Positions 9,554 to 17,367 of a stretch of 64,000 nt of DNA are shown piece by piece (the stretch's first letter is position 1; every line of letters starts with the position of its first letter). The notes beneath the pieces are model-generated. The model was not told where the DNA came from, did not search any database, and worked only from the letters and a program-made list of their open reading frames with translations. The translations under genes were made by a program, and so were the position numbers. The stretch comes from Collinsella stercoris DSM 13279 (GTDB lineage: Bacteria; Actinomycetota; Coriobacteriia; Coriobacteriales; Coriobacteriaceae). The stretch lies in assembly GCF_020735465.1 (NCBI RefSeq), contig NZ_CP085935.1, forward strand, positions 992,001 through 1,056,000. The letters run 5' to 3'.

Positions 9554-10250
9554 GGCCACGCGCCCGCATATCCTGGTCGTGGAGGACGACCCCGCGGTCC
9601 GCAACCTGGTGACGACGGCGCTCGGCCTTCACGGCTACGATGTCGAGAAGGCCGAGACCGGGGAGCTCGCCATCATGGAGGCCGCCTCGCGCAACCCGGA
9701 TCTCATCATGCTCGATTTGGGTCTCCCCGATATCGACGGCGTCGAGGTGATCGCCAAGATTCGCAGCTGGTCGGCGGTGCCCATCATCGTCATCTCCGCG
9801 CGCATCGAGGACTCCGACAAGATCGGCGCGCTCGACGCCGGGGCGGACGACTACCTCACCAAGCCGTTCTCGGTCGAGGAGCTGCTCGCCCGCGTCCGCG
9901 CGAGCCTGCGGCGATCGGGGATGGCGGGGACGGACGCGGTCGAGGCGAGCACGTTCGACAACGGCCCGCTCCATATCGACTTCGCCGCGGGCTGCGCCAG
10001 CGTCGCGGGGCGGGAGCTCCAGCTCACCCCCACCGAGTACAAGCTGCTCGCCCTGCTCGCCAAGAACGTGGGCAAGGTGCTCACCCACACGTTCATCACC
10101 CATGAGATCTGGGGGACCAGCTGGGACAGCGACATCGCGAGCCTGCGCGTGTTCATGCGGACGCTGCGCAAAAAGGTCGAGGCCGATCCCGCGCACCCGC
10201 AGCTCATCCAAACCCACGTGGGCGTGGGGTACCGCATGCAGCGCCTCTAG
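9546..10250 (+). CDS. kdpE: Response regulator KdpE (copy 2, without an intact kinase gene)
   Basis: Complete 234-residue OmpR-type regulator, roughly 90% identical to copy 1 at 1525-2229. The phospho-acceptor Asp57 and the winged-helix domain are intact. Differences cluster at the N-terminus, around the linker (AGTDAVEAS versus AGAGAAESS) and near the C-terminus. ATG preceded by GAGG nine bases upstream. The overlapping kdpD is only a fragment and no promoter was recognised, so expression is doubtful; if made, it could be phosphorylated by the upstream KdpD. The stop lies 5 bp from the stop of the convergent phosphofructokinase gene. Confidence 0.88.
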   Translation: MSEATRPHILVVEDDPAVRNLVTTALGLHGYDVEKAETGELAIMEAASRNPDLIMLDLGLPDIDGVEVIAKIRSWSAVPIIVISARIEDSDKIGALDAGADDYLTKPFSVEELLARVRASLRRSGMAGTDAVEASTFDNGPLHIDFAAGCASVAGRELQLTPTEYKLLALLAKNVGKVLTHTFITHEIWGTSWDSDIASLRVFMRTLRKKVEADPAHPQLIQTHVGVGYRMQRL

Positions 10251-10255
10251 TCCGA

Positions 10256-11338
10256 TCAGGCCTCGTCGCCGAAGGAGATGCCCAGGAAACGCGCCTCGCG
10301 CACCAGGTCGCTGCCGGGGTCGACGTACTTGAGCTTGCCGGCGACCTCCTCCAGCGGCACGCGGCACATCTTACCGGAGCGCTGCGCGACCATAAAGCCG
10401 CTCTCCCCCTCCAGGAAACCCAAAGCCGCCTCGACGCCGCACTGCGTGGCGAACACGCGGTCCTGCGCATCGGGCTGACCTCCGCGCTGCGTGTGACCGG
10501 GGATTGCCACACGCGTCTCGCGACCGGTGCGGGTCTCGATCTCGCGCGCGATGTCGTAGACGATAGACGGAGAGGTGCGCTCCGCGACGAGCTTCTTGTA
10601 CTCCCTCTTGGACAGCCTCGCCTCATCGCGCGAGATAGCGCCCTCGGCGACCACGATGATGGTGAACCGGGCACCGGCCTGCATGCGGCGATCGATCGCG
10701 GCGATCACGTTGTCCATGTCGTAGGGGATCTCGGGGATCAGACAGGCGTCGGCACCTCCCGCAACCGCGGCGTACAGCGGAATCCAGCCCACCTTATGAC
10801 CCATGATCTCGATCACGAAGACGCGCCCGTGGCTGCTCGCGGTGGTGCGGATGTCGTCGATACACTTGGTGGCGATCTCGACTGCGCTCGTGAAGCCAAA
10901 GGTGAGGTCGGTGCCCCAGGTGTCGTTGTCGATCGTCTTGGGCAGGGCGATGACCGAGAGCCCTTCAGCGCGCAAGCGGTTGGCCGTCTTGGTGGAACCG
11001 TTGCCGCCCAGCATGAAGAGGCAATCGAGCTTGAGGTCGCGATACGTCTCCTTCATGGCGGCGACCTTGTCCACGCCGTCGGCCTCGGGCGTGTCCAAGC
11101 GCTTGAAGGGCGTGCGGCTCGTGCCCAAGATGGTGCCGCCGCGCGTGAGTATGCCGCTGAAGTCGGACGGGCTCATCTTGCGATACCGCTTGTAGATCAT
11201 GCCCTGGTAGCCGTCCTCGAACCCATAGATCTCGACGGGCTCCGTCGACAGGTTGATGACGGTCTTTACGATGCCACGCATGGTGGCGTTGAGCGCCTGA
11301 CAGTCGCCGCCGCTCGTCAGAAGGCCGATTCGCACCAT
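10256..11338 (-). CDS. 6-phosphofructokinase family protein
   Basis: Phosphorylates fructose 6-phosphate to fructose 1,6-bisphosphate in glycolysis. 360 residues. Family motifs: N-terminal TSGGDCQALNA, the phosphoryl-donor loop GGNGSTKTA, catalytic PKTIDND, and MGHKVGWIPLYAA. The donor loop has GGN instead of the classical GGD; Gly follows (as in ATP enzymes) but Lys stands in PKTIDND where E. coli PfkA has Gly (a feature of PPi-linked enzymes), so the phosphoryl donor cannot be read with certainty. ATG preceded by GAGGGG. Single gene, convergent with kdpE copy 2. Confidence 0.9.
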   Translation of the reverse strand: MVRIGLLTSGGDCQALNATMRGIVKTVINLSTEPVEIYGFEDGYQGMIYKRYRKMSPSDFSGILTRGGTILGTSRTPFKRLDTPEADGVDKVAAMKETYRDLKLDCLFMLGGNGSTKTANRLRAEGLSVIALPKTIDNDTWGTDLTFGFTSAVEIATKCIDDIRTTASSHGRVFVIEIMGHKVGWIPLYAAVAGGADACLIPEIPYDMDNVIAAIDRRMQAGARFTIIVVAEGAISRDEARLSKREYKKLVAERTSPSIVYDIAREIETRTGRETRVAIPGHTQRGGQPDAQDRVFATQCGVEAALGFLEGESGFMVAQRSGKMCRVPLEEVAGKLKYVDPGSDLVREARFLGISFGDEA

Positions 11339-11621
11339 AGGTACCCCTCACGCTCATGGCGCACGCCGCCTAAGGGGCGGCGAGCGCGGTCTATTCACAT
11401 ATTCAACAGTGTACGCCCAACGGGGCCCCGCTCAGTGTGTCCGCGCGCATCGCTTACATACGCGCGATTCTTTAACATGCTCGAAAGCATCGCGTAACGG
11501 GTCCATCATGCTTGCACGTTACACTCACCATGGACCGAGGCACGGCGATAACCTAAAGACATCCATGCGATTTCACAGGTAGCACCACTTCCGGCAAGCA
11601 CCGCAACACGAGGGAGCCATC

Positions 11622-14006
11622 ATGGGCAACGACGGACACAACAAGCAGCGTGATTTGAGTTACACCCAAAACCGTGAACTTTCCTGGCTCCGTTTCGACG
11701 AACGCGTGCTCTCCGAGTCCCTCGACGACACGGTGCCGCTGTTCGAGCGCCTCAAATTCATCGCGATTTTTGAGAGCAACATGCATGAGTTCCTCATGGT
11801 CCGCATGGGTGGACTCTCAAGCCTGGCGACCCTCAAGCGGCAGCCACGCGACAACAAGAGCGGCATGACCCCCTCCGAGCAAGTGGAGGCCGTATTCTCG
11901 GCGTTACCGGGGTTGTTCTCCAAAGCCGCCTCGTCCCTCGACGCCATCGAATCCCTCCTGCGCGCCAAGGGCATCGAACGCATCACGCCCTCCGAGCTCA
12001 TAGGTGCCGAGCGCGATGCGGTACGCAGCCACTTCGACCGCAACGTACTCCCCATCTTCTCGCCGCTCATCATCGACCCGCGCCACCCCTTCCCCAACCT
12101 GCGCAACGGCGCCCTCTACGTGGTCTGCACGCTCACCGCCGCCTCCGAAGACGAACAAGGGCTCCTCGGCATCATCGAGGTTCCAAGCTCGCTCCCCCGC
12201 GTCGTCGAGATCACGAGGAACGATGGCAGCCTGCGCTATATCCTGCTCGAGGACGTCATCTTGGCGTGCCTGGAATCGTGTTTTGGCTCCTATGTCCCGC
12301 AAGATCGCGCGGTGATCCGCGTCACGCGCAACGCCGACCTCGACCCGGACGGCGAGGGCGTCGAGGAAGACGAGGATTACCGCCAGCACATGAAGAAGGT
12401 GCTCAAGAAGCGCTTGCGCCTCCAGCCCGTGCTCCTCGCCGTGCACGGAGATCTCGCCCGCGAATCCCTCAAGTCGATCCGCAAGGCACTGGGACTGAGT
12501 CAGCAGGCCGTCCTGTCGGTTACTATGCCCCTTGACTTGGGATATATCTACTCCCTGGAGGGCAAGTTGCCCGCCACCGTGCGCGACCGGCTCCTGTTCC
12601 CTCCGTTCGCCCCCCAGCCGAGCCCGCTGTTTTGCCCGGGTGGCTCCATGCGCGATCAGGTGCTCGCCGGCGACAAGCTGCTGTTCTACCCCTATGAGTC
12701 GATGGGCACGCTTCTCGGCCTCATCAACGAGGCCGCCCACGACGACACCTGCATCTCGCTGCGCATCACGCTCTACCGCGTGGCGCGTCAGTCGCGTTTG
12801 TGCGAGTCGCTCATCTCCGCAGCCGAGCGTGGCAAAGAGGTAACCGTGCTGATGGAACTCCGCGCGCGCTTTGACGAGGAGAACAACATCGCTTGGGCGG
12901 AGCGCCTCGAGGAGGCGGGCTGCACCGTCATCTACGGTGCGGAGGGCTTCAAATGCCATTCCAAGATCTGCCAGCTCACCTATCATGACCAGGGGAAGAT
13001 TCGCCGCATTACCCTACTGGGGACCGGCAACTTCAACGAGAAGACCGCGCGCCTGTACTCGGACTTCATGCTCATGACCGCGCATGAGGGGATCGGCGAG
13101 GACGCCAACGCGTTCTTCCGAAACCTCACCTTGGGCAACCTGCGCGGCGAGTACCGGTACCTTGGCGTGGCGCCCGCCGGGCTCAAGCCCCTCGTGATGG
13201 ACGGCCTCGATCGCGAGATCGCCCGTGCGCGCGCCGGCATGCCCGCCCACGCCTTCTTCAAGATGAACTCCCTCACCGACCGCGAGGTCATCGATAAGAT
13301 TGCCGAGGCAAGCCGAGCGGGCGTCCGCATCGATATGATCATCCGCGGGATATCCTGCATGCTGCCGGGCATCGAGGGCAGCACCGAGAACGTGCACATC
13401 CGCTCTATCGTCGGGCGCTTCCTGGAGCACGCGCGCGTGTACTCCTTCGGCGAGGACGCCGACACCGTCTACCTGTCGAGCGCCGACATGATGACGCGCA
13501 ACACCGAGCACCGCGTGGAGATCGCCTACCCCGTCCTCGACCCCACCTGCCGCGCCATGGTGCGCGACTACATGGCCGATCAGCTGCGCGACAACGTGAA
13601 GGCGCGCGAGCTGAGCGCGCAGGGCACCTGGGAGCCCGTGGCTCGCATGAAAGGCGATGCGCCCTTCAACGCACAGGAGCACTTCATGGCGCAGGCTGCC
13701 AACCGCGCTCGAGCCGCAGAGGAACGCCGCGCGGCTCGAGCCGTCGAGGTCGAACGTGCCGCGCGAGACGAAATCGCGCATGCCGCGGAAGCGCTGGACC
13801 CCGGTGCAGGCCGGGCGTCCGACACGTCGAATGCCGATGCGACGCCATCGCAACCGGTTGCCTCCACAACGGAAACCAACGAGTTCAACCAAGCTGTCGA
13901 GCCCCAGGAGGCGGACGGCCACAAGGGTGCCGAGCAGAGCAAAGAGAGTCACTTCAAGCGCGGCTGGCACATGGTGATGCGCGGCTTCCGCGAGATGTTC
14001 TCCTAG
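11622..14006 (+). CDS. ppk1: Polyphosphate kinase 1
   Basis: Reversibly polymerises the terminal phosphate of ATP into inorganic polyphosphate. 794 residues, slightly longer than usual because of a ~90-residue acidic/alanine-rich C-terminal tail. The N domain (RELSWLRFDERVL, ESNMHEFLMVRMGGL), head domain, and the two phospholipase-D-like C domains are present: catalytic His near residue 446 in CHSKIC, the LLGTGNFNEKTARLYSDF signature, and a second His in EHARVYSF. ATG at 11622 with GAGGGAG upstream. Stands alone; the 280-bp leader holds no recognised gene. Confidence 0.96.
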   Translation: MGNDGHNKQRDLSYTQNRELSWLRFDERVLSESLDDTVPLFERLKFIAIFESNMHEFLMVRMGGLSSLATLKRQPRDNKSGMTPSEQVEAVFSALPGLFSKAASSLDAIESLLRAKGIERITPSELIGAERDAVRSHFDRNVLPIFSPLIIDPRHPFPNLRNGALYVVCTLTAASEDEQGLLGIIEVPSSLPRVVEITRNDGSLRYILLEDVILACLESCFGSYVPQDRAVIRVTRNADLDPDGEGVEEDEDYRQHMKKVLKKRLRLQPVLLAVHGDLARESLKSIRKALGLSQQAVLSVTMPLDLGYIYSLEGKLPATVRDRLLFPPFAPQPSPLFCPGGSMRDQVLAGDKLLFYPYESMGTLLGLINEAAHDDTCISLRITLYRVARQSRLCESLISAAERGKEVTVLMELRARFDEENNIAWAERLEEAGCTVIYGAEGFKCHSKICQLTYHDQGKIRRITLLGTGNFNEKTARLYSDFMLMTAHEGIGEDANAFFRNLTLGNLRGEYRYLGVAPAGLKPLVMDGLDREIARARAGMPAHAFFKMNSLTDREVIDKIAEASRAGVRIDMIIRGISCMLPGIEGSTENVHIRSIVGRFLEHARVYSFGEDADTVYLSSADMMTRNTEHRVEIAYPVLDPTCRAMVRDYMADQLRDNVKARELSAQGTWEPVARMKGDAPFNAQEHFMAQAANRARAAEERRAARAVEVERAARDEIAHAAEALDPGAGRASDTSNADATPSQPVASTTETNEFNQAVEPQEADGHKGAEQSKESHFKRGWHMVMRGFREMFS

Positions 14007-14065
14007 CCGCCATTACCCGTTTTCAAGACGAGGACGCTTTCGTATTCGACGGGCAGCCGGTGCGT

Positions 14066-14126
14066 CGCGCGTGTAATGTCGAAAAATACGCGATTGAAGC
14101 GCGTCATTTTCGACATTCTACGCGCG
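14066..14126. repeat. 61-bp imperfect palindrome between convergent genes
   Basis: Arms 14066-14092 and 14100-14126 pair over about 23 of 27 positions around the loop ATTGAAG; the core arms are AATGTCGAAAA / TTTTCGACATT. It separates ppk1 from the convergent ABC-F gene. It could act as a bidirectional terminator, although no clean T-run follows, or be a remnant of a small inverted-repeat element. Confidence 0.6.
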
Positions 14127-14197
14127 GATCCGTCAAATCCGGCTGACATGTCGCGCCACCTCACATCAGGCACGAGGAGGCAAGTACGTTGCACGCA

Positions 14198-16138
14198 TTA
14201 GCCCTCGAGCTGCTCGCTGGCCTCGAGCCAAGCCATCTCGAGCTCGTCGAGCTCGCCTCGGGCGGCGGCGATGGCCTCCTGCTGCGCCGTGAGCGCCGCG
14301 AAGTCGATGGGGTCGATGGCGAACATCCCCTGCTCGAGCTCCTCGATCTTTGCCCGGCGCGTCTCCATCTTGCGTTCGAGCGAGGCGACCTCCTTCTTGA
14401 GGCGCTGGCGTTCCGCATTCGACAGTCCGCATGCCTGGAAAGGTGTCGCCACGGCAGATGCGACGGATCCTTGACCGGACGCACCTCCGCCCAAAGGTGA
14501 CCCCGCTTCCAAAGCACCACCGAAGCCGGGCGCCTGGGGCCGGGACGCCCCGCCGGCAGACGCGCCCTCCGTCAGGCGCAGGTAGTCGTCCACGCCTCCC
14601 GGGACGTGCCGCAGCGTGCCGTTGATGAGCGCCCACTGCTGGTCGGTCACGCGCTCCATGAGGAAGCGGTCATGCGTGACCAGGATGAGCGTTCCGGGCC
14701 AGCTGTCGAGCAGGTCCTCCACGAGGGCGAGCATGTCGGTGTCGAGGTCGTTGCCGGGCTCGTCCAAAATCAAGACGTTCGGCTCCTCCAAGATGGTGAG
14801 GAGCAGCGACAGCCTGCGCTTCTGGCCGCCGGAGAGATCCTTGATGCGACTCCACATCTGCTGCTGCGTGAATCCAAGGCGCTCGAGCAGCTTCTCGGGG
14901 CTTGTCTCCTTCCCCTCCACCATCACATAGCGCTTTCCGCGGGCGAGCACCTCGCGGATGGTGTCGTCCTCGACGGGCTTGAGCTCGTCGAGCTGCTGGG
15001 AGAGCACGCCGAACCGGACTGTGGACCCGATCTTCACGCGCCCGCGGAGCGGCTTGAGTTTGCCCTGGATGATATTAAGCAAGGTGGTCTTACCGGCGCC
15101 GTTCTCGCCGAGCAGGCCGTAGCGGTCGCCGGCGCCGATGAGCCAGGTGACGTCCGAGAGCACGGGGCGGTCGGATGTGGCGCCCGAGGGGCGGCTCTCG
15201 GTCGAACCCTTGGCCGTGGGTTCGCCCTCATACCCCGCGTCCACATCGGCCACATCGATGACCTGCTTGCCCAGGCGGCTCACCGCGAGGCGCTTGAGCT
15301 CGAGCTCGTTGCGGACGGGAGGCACGTCGGCGATGAGCTCGCGGGCGGCCTCAACGCGGAACTTGGGCTTGGTGCTTCGCGCCTGCGCACCACGAGAGAG
15401 CCACGCGAGCTCCTTGCGCGCCATGTTGCGGCGGCGCTCCTCTGTCACCTGCGCCATGCGGTCGCGCTCGACGCGCTGCAGGATGTAGGCGGAGTAGCCG
15501 CCCTCGAACGGGTCGACGCAGCCGTCGTGCACCTCCCACATGGAGGTGCAGACCTCATCCAGGAACCAGCGGTCGTGCGTGACGACGAGCATGGCGCCGC
15601 TCGACTTCTGCCACCGCGCCTTCAAATGCCCCGCGAGCCAGTTGATGGTGCGCATGTCCAGATGGTTGGTGGGCTCGTCGAGCATGAGCACATCGCAGTC
15701 GCCGATGAGCAGGCGCGCCAAGTCCACGCGGCGGCGCTGTCCACCCGAGAGCTCGCCCACCAGGCCCTCCCAGGGCACGTCGGCGATGAGGCCGTCCAAG
15801 ATCTGACGCACGCGCGGGCTCGACGCCCACTCGTATTCGGGCAGGTCGCCCACCACAGCACGATGCACGCTCATGGCGTCATCGAGCGCGTCGCGCTGAC
15901 CGAGGATGCCCACCGTCACGTCACGACGGCGCGTCACGCGCCCGGAGTCCGGCTCGATGGCACCTGAGAGAATCCCCAGCAGGCTCGACTTTCCATCACC
16001 GTTCTTGCCCACGATGCCGATGCGGTCGCCCTCGTTGACGCCAAGCGTCACATCCTGGGCGATCAGCTTGGTGGGAAACTCAAGATGCACGCCGTCGCAG
16101 CCTAGCAGAATGGCCATATCGAAACGCTCCTCGCTCAT
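14198..16138 (-). CDS. ABC-F family ATPase, Uup-like
   Basis: Soluble ribosome-associated ATPase with no membrane segments. Two nucleotide-binding domains: the first with Walker A GKNGDGKSS and signature LSGGQRRRVDL, Walker B VLMLDEPTNHLD; the second with GENGAGKTT, LSGGQKRRLSL and VLILDEPGNDLD. They are joined by the charged P-site-tRNA-interaction linker, and a C-terminal coiled coil (about the last 75 residues) is typical of Uup. The start chosen is MSEERFDMAILLG at 16138; an in-frame ATG at 16201 would add 21 non-conserved residues. Two unusual points: D instead of C/A in Walker A (NGDGKSS) and G-N-D for the usual NHLD in the second Walker B region. Confidence 0.9.
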   Translation of the reverse strand: MSEERFDMAILLGCDGVHLEFPTKLIAQDVTLGVNEGDRIGIVGKNGDGKSSLLGILSGAIEPDSGRVTRRRDVTVGILGQRDALDDAMSVHRAVVGDLPEYEWASSPRVRQILDGLIADVPWEGLVGELSGGQRRRVDLARLLIGDCDVLMLDEPTNHLDMRTINWLAGHLKARWQKSSGAMLVVTHDRWFLDEVCTSMWEVHDGCVDPFEGGYSAYILQRVERDRMAQVTEERRRNMARKELAWLSRGAQARSTKPKFRVEAARELIADVPPVRNELELKRLAVSRLGKQVIDVADVDAGYEGEPTAKGSTESRPSGATSDRPVLSDVTWLIGAGDRYGLLGENGAGKTTLLNIIQGKLKPLRGRVKIGSTVRFGVLSQQLDELKPVEDDTIREVLARGKRYVMVEGKETSPEKLLERLGFTQQQMWSRIKDLSGGQKRRLSLLLTILEEPNVLILDEPGNDLDTDMLALVEDLLDSWPGTLILVTHDRFLMERVTDQQWALINGTLRHVPGGVDDYLRLTEGASAGGASRPQAPGFGGALEAGSPLGGGASGQGSVASAVATPFQACGLSNAERQRLKKEVASLERKMETRRAKIEELEQGMFAIDPIDFAALTAQQEAIAAARGELDELEMAWLEASEQLEG

Positions 16139-16316
16139 GTTTGCATAATCCCCAATCTTACCAGCCCGCCGACCCCGCTTCCCCATCTCCATGGGGAACA
16201 TCGCGCTCGATATCGATGTCCGATGAGCGCAATCGACCGGTTACGATGCACCCTCTCTCGCGAACGCACACGGTACCCAACATGTGCGCTCGGCGTTGGA
16301 AATCTAGCAATCCAGC

Positions 16317-16347
16317 TTGACCTTGACGTTGCGTGAAGGTTTATCCT
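16317..16347 (+). promoter_or_regulatory. MerR-type promoter with 19-bp spacer and operator dyad
   Basis: A -35 box TTGACC (16317-16322) and a -10 box TATCCT (16342-16347) are separated by 19 bp, the over-long spacing that MerR regulators correct by DNA distortion. The spacer contains a dyad, ACCTTGAC - GTTGC - GTGAAGGT (16320-16340), with one mismatch. It lies just upstream of a MerR-family gene and indicates autoregulation. Confidence 0.8.
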
Positions 16348-16375
16348 AGCGGCAATCGACGGCGGAAAGGTGAAC

Positions 16376-17143
16376 ATGGGAGCGCATAAGACCTGCAGCA
16401 TCGGAGAGGTGTCTGAGATTGCCGGAATCTCGCCGCGCACGCTGCGCTTTTACGAGGAGGCGGGGCTGTTGACGCCGACGCGCGGACCCAACGGATACCG
16501 CTGCTACGTATCGGCGGACATCGACCGTTTGCAGGAGATTCTACTTCTGCGTCACATTGGCGTGGGAGTCGCCGAGATATCGGATGCACTCAGCGGCACC
16601 GAAACGGACCGCACGTGTGCGCTGAATCGACACCTTGCGACACTCAAAGCGGAGCGAGACCGCCTCGATGCGCTCATCCGCACCGTCGAGCAGACCATCG
16701 ACCATATCGAGAAGGGAACCCACATGGACGACAAGGAAAAATTCGAGGGCATGAAACGTGAGCTCGTTGAAGACAATGAGCACACGTACGGGCAGGAGGT
16801 GCGAGAACGCTGGGGTGATGCGGCGGCGGACGGCGCCAACCGCAAGATGCTCAACTTGAGCAAGGACCAATTCGCGCGCTTCCAAGAGCTGGGACGCAGA
16901 ATCAATGAAGAACTCGAAGATGCCGTGAGGGCGGGCGCCGATCCAACAGGACCAGCAGGTGCGCGCCTGTGCGCCCTTCACAAGGAATGGCTCGACTACA
17001 CCTGGAGCTTCTACTCGCCGGAGGCACATAAGGGGTTGGCCGAGATGTATGTGGCGGACGAACGATTCGCCTCATATTATGACGAAGTCGTCAAGGGCTG
17101 CGCCGCTTGGCTGCGCGATGCGGTCATCGCCCACGCGCGATAG
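16376..17143 (+). CDS. MerR-family regulator with TipAS ligand-binding domain
   Basis: TipAL-like transcriptional activator of about 255 residues. N-terminal winged helix (CSIGEVSEIAGISPRTLRFYEEAGLL...NGYRCY), a dimerisation coiled coil (about 75-115), then the all-alpha TipAS domain (about 120-255; WGDAAADGAN, HKEWLDYTWSFYSPEAHKGLAEMYVADERFASYYD) which in Streptomyces TipA binds thiopeptides covalently. ATG at 16376 follows GGAAAGG; the GTG two codons earlier is less well placed. No obvious target gene is adjacent, so besides itself its regulon is unknown. Confidence 0.92.
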   Translation: MGAHKTCSIGEVSEIAGISPRTLRFYEEAGLLTPTRGPNGYRCYVSADIDRLQEILLLRHIGVGVAEISDALSGTETDRTCALNRHLATLKAERDRLDALIRTVEQTIDHIEKGTHMDDKEKFEGMKRELVEDNEHTYGQEVRERWGDAAADGANRKMLNLSKDQFARFQELGRRINEELEDAVRAGADPTGPAGARLCALHKEWLDYTWSFYSPEAHKGLAEMYVADERFASYYDEVVKGCAAWLRDAVIAHAR

Positions 17144-17282
17144 CGGTTCCATGGGCTCTCTCCGATCTTCTCATTGCCCACGCCGCGGTTGCGCTTAATC
17201 AATGTATACGCTTCTCCCCCCGGTGCCACCGTGTCATGACGAGTCAGGCGCGTACCGCCATTCAGCCGTCCAAGCGGCATTG

Positions 17283-17315
17283 AAAAGGCGCCCTTGGAAA
17301 TCCCCAAGGGCGCCT
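17283..17315 (-). terminator. Rho-independent terminator of the giant surface-protein gene
   Basis: Perfect 12-bp stem AGGCGCCCTTGG / CCAAGGGCGCCT (17286-17297 with 17304-17315) with a 6-base loop; read on the minus strand it is followed by a TTTT tract. It lies 50 bp past the stop of the 17368-26097 gene. Confidence 0.85.
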
Positions 17316-17367
17316 CGCCGTCATATAGATGCGCGTTCTCGCGCAAGATGGACCAGCTGCCTCTGAG

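Larger units (their letters stand above)
9321..10250 (+). repeat. 930-bp direct repeat, right copy (kdpD fragment plus kdpE copy 2)
   Basis: Same length as 1300-2229 with no indels; the left edge of the repeat coincides with the rearrangement point in the cysteine desulfurase gene. Homologous recombination between the two copies would delete the GH89 gene and the broken desulfurase. Confidence 0.9.
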
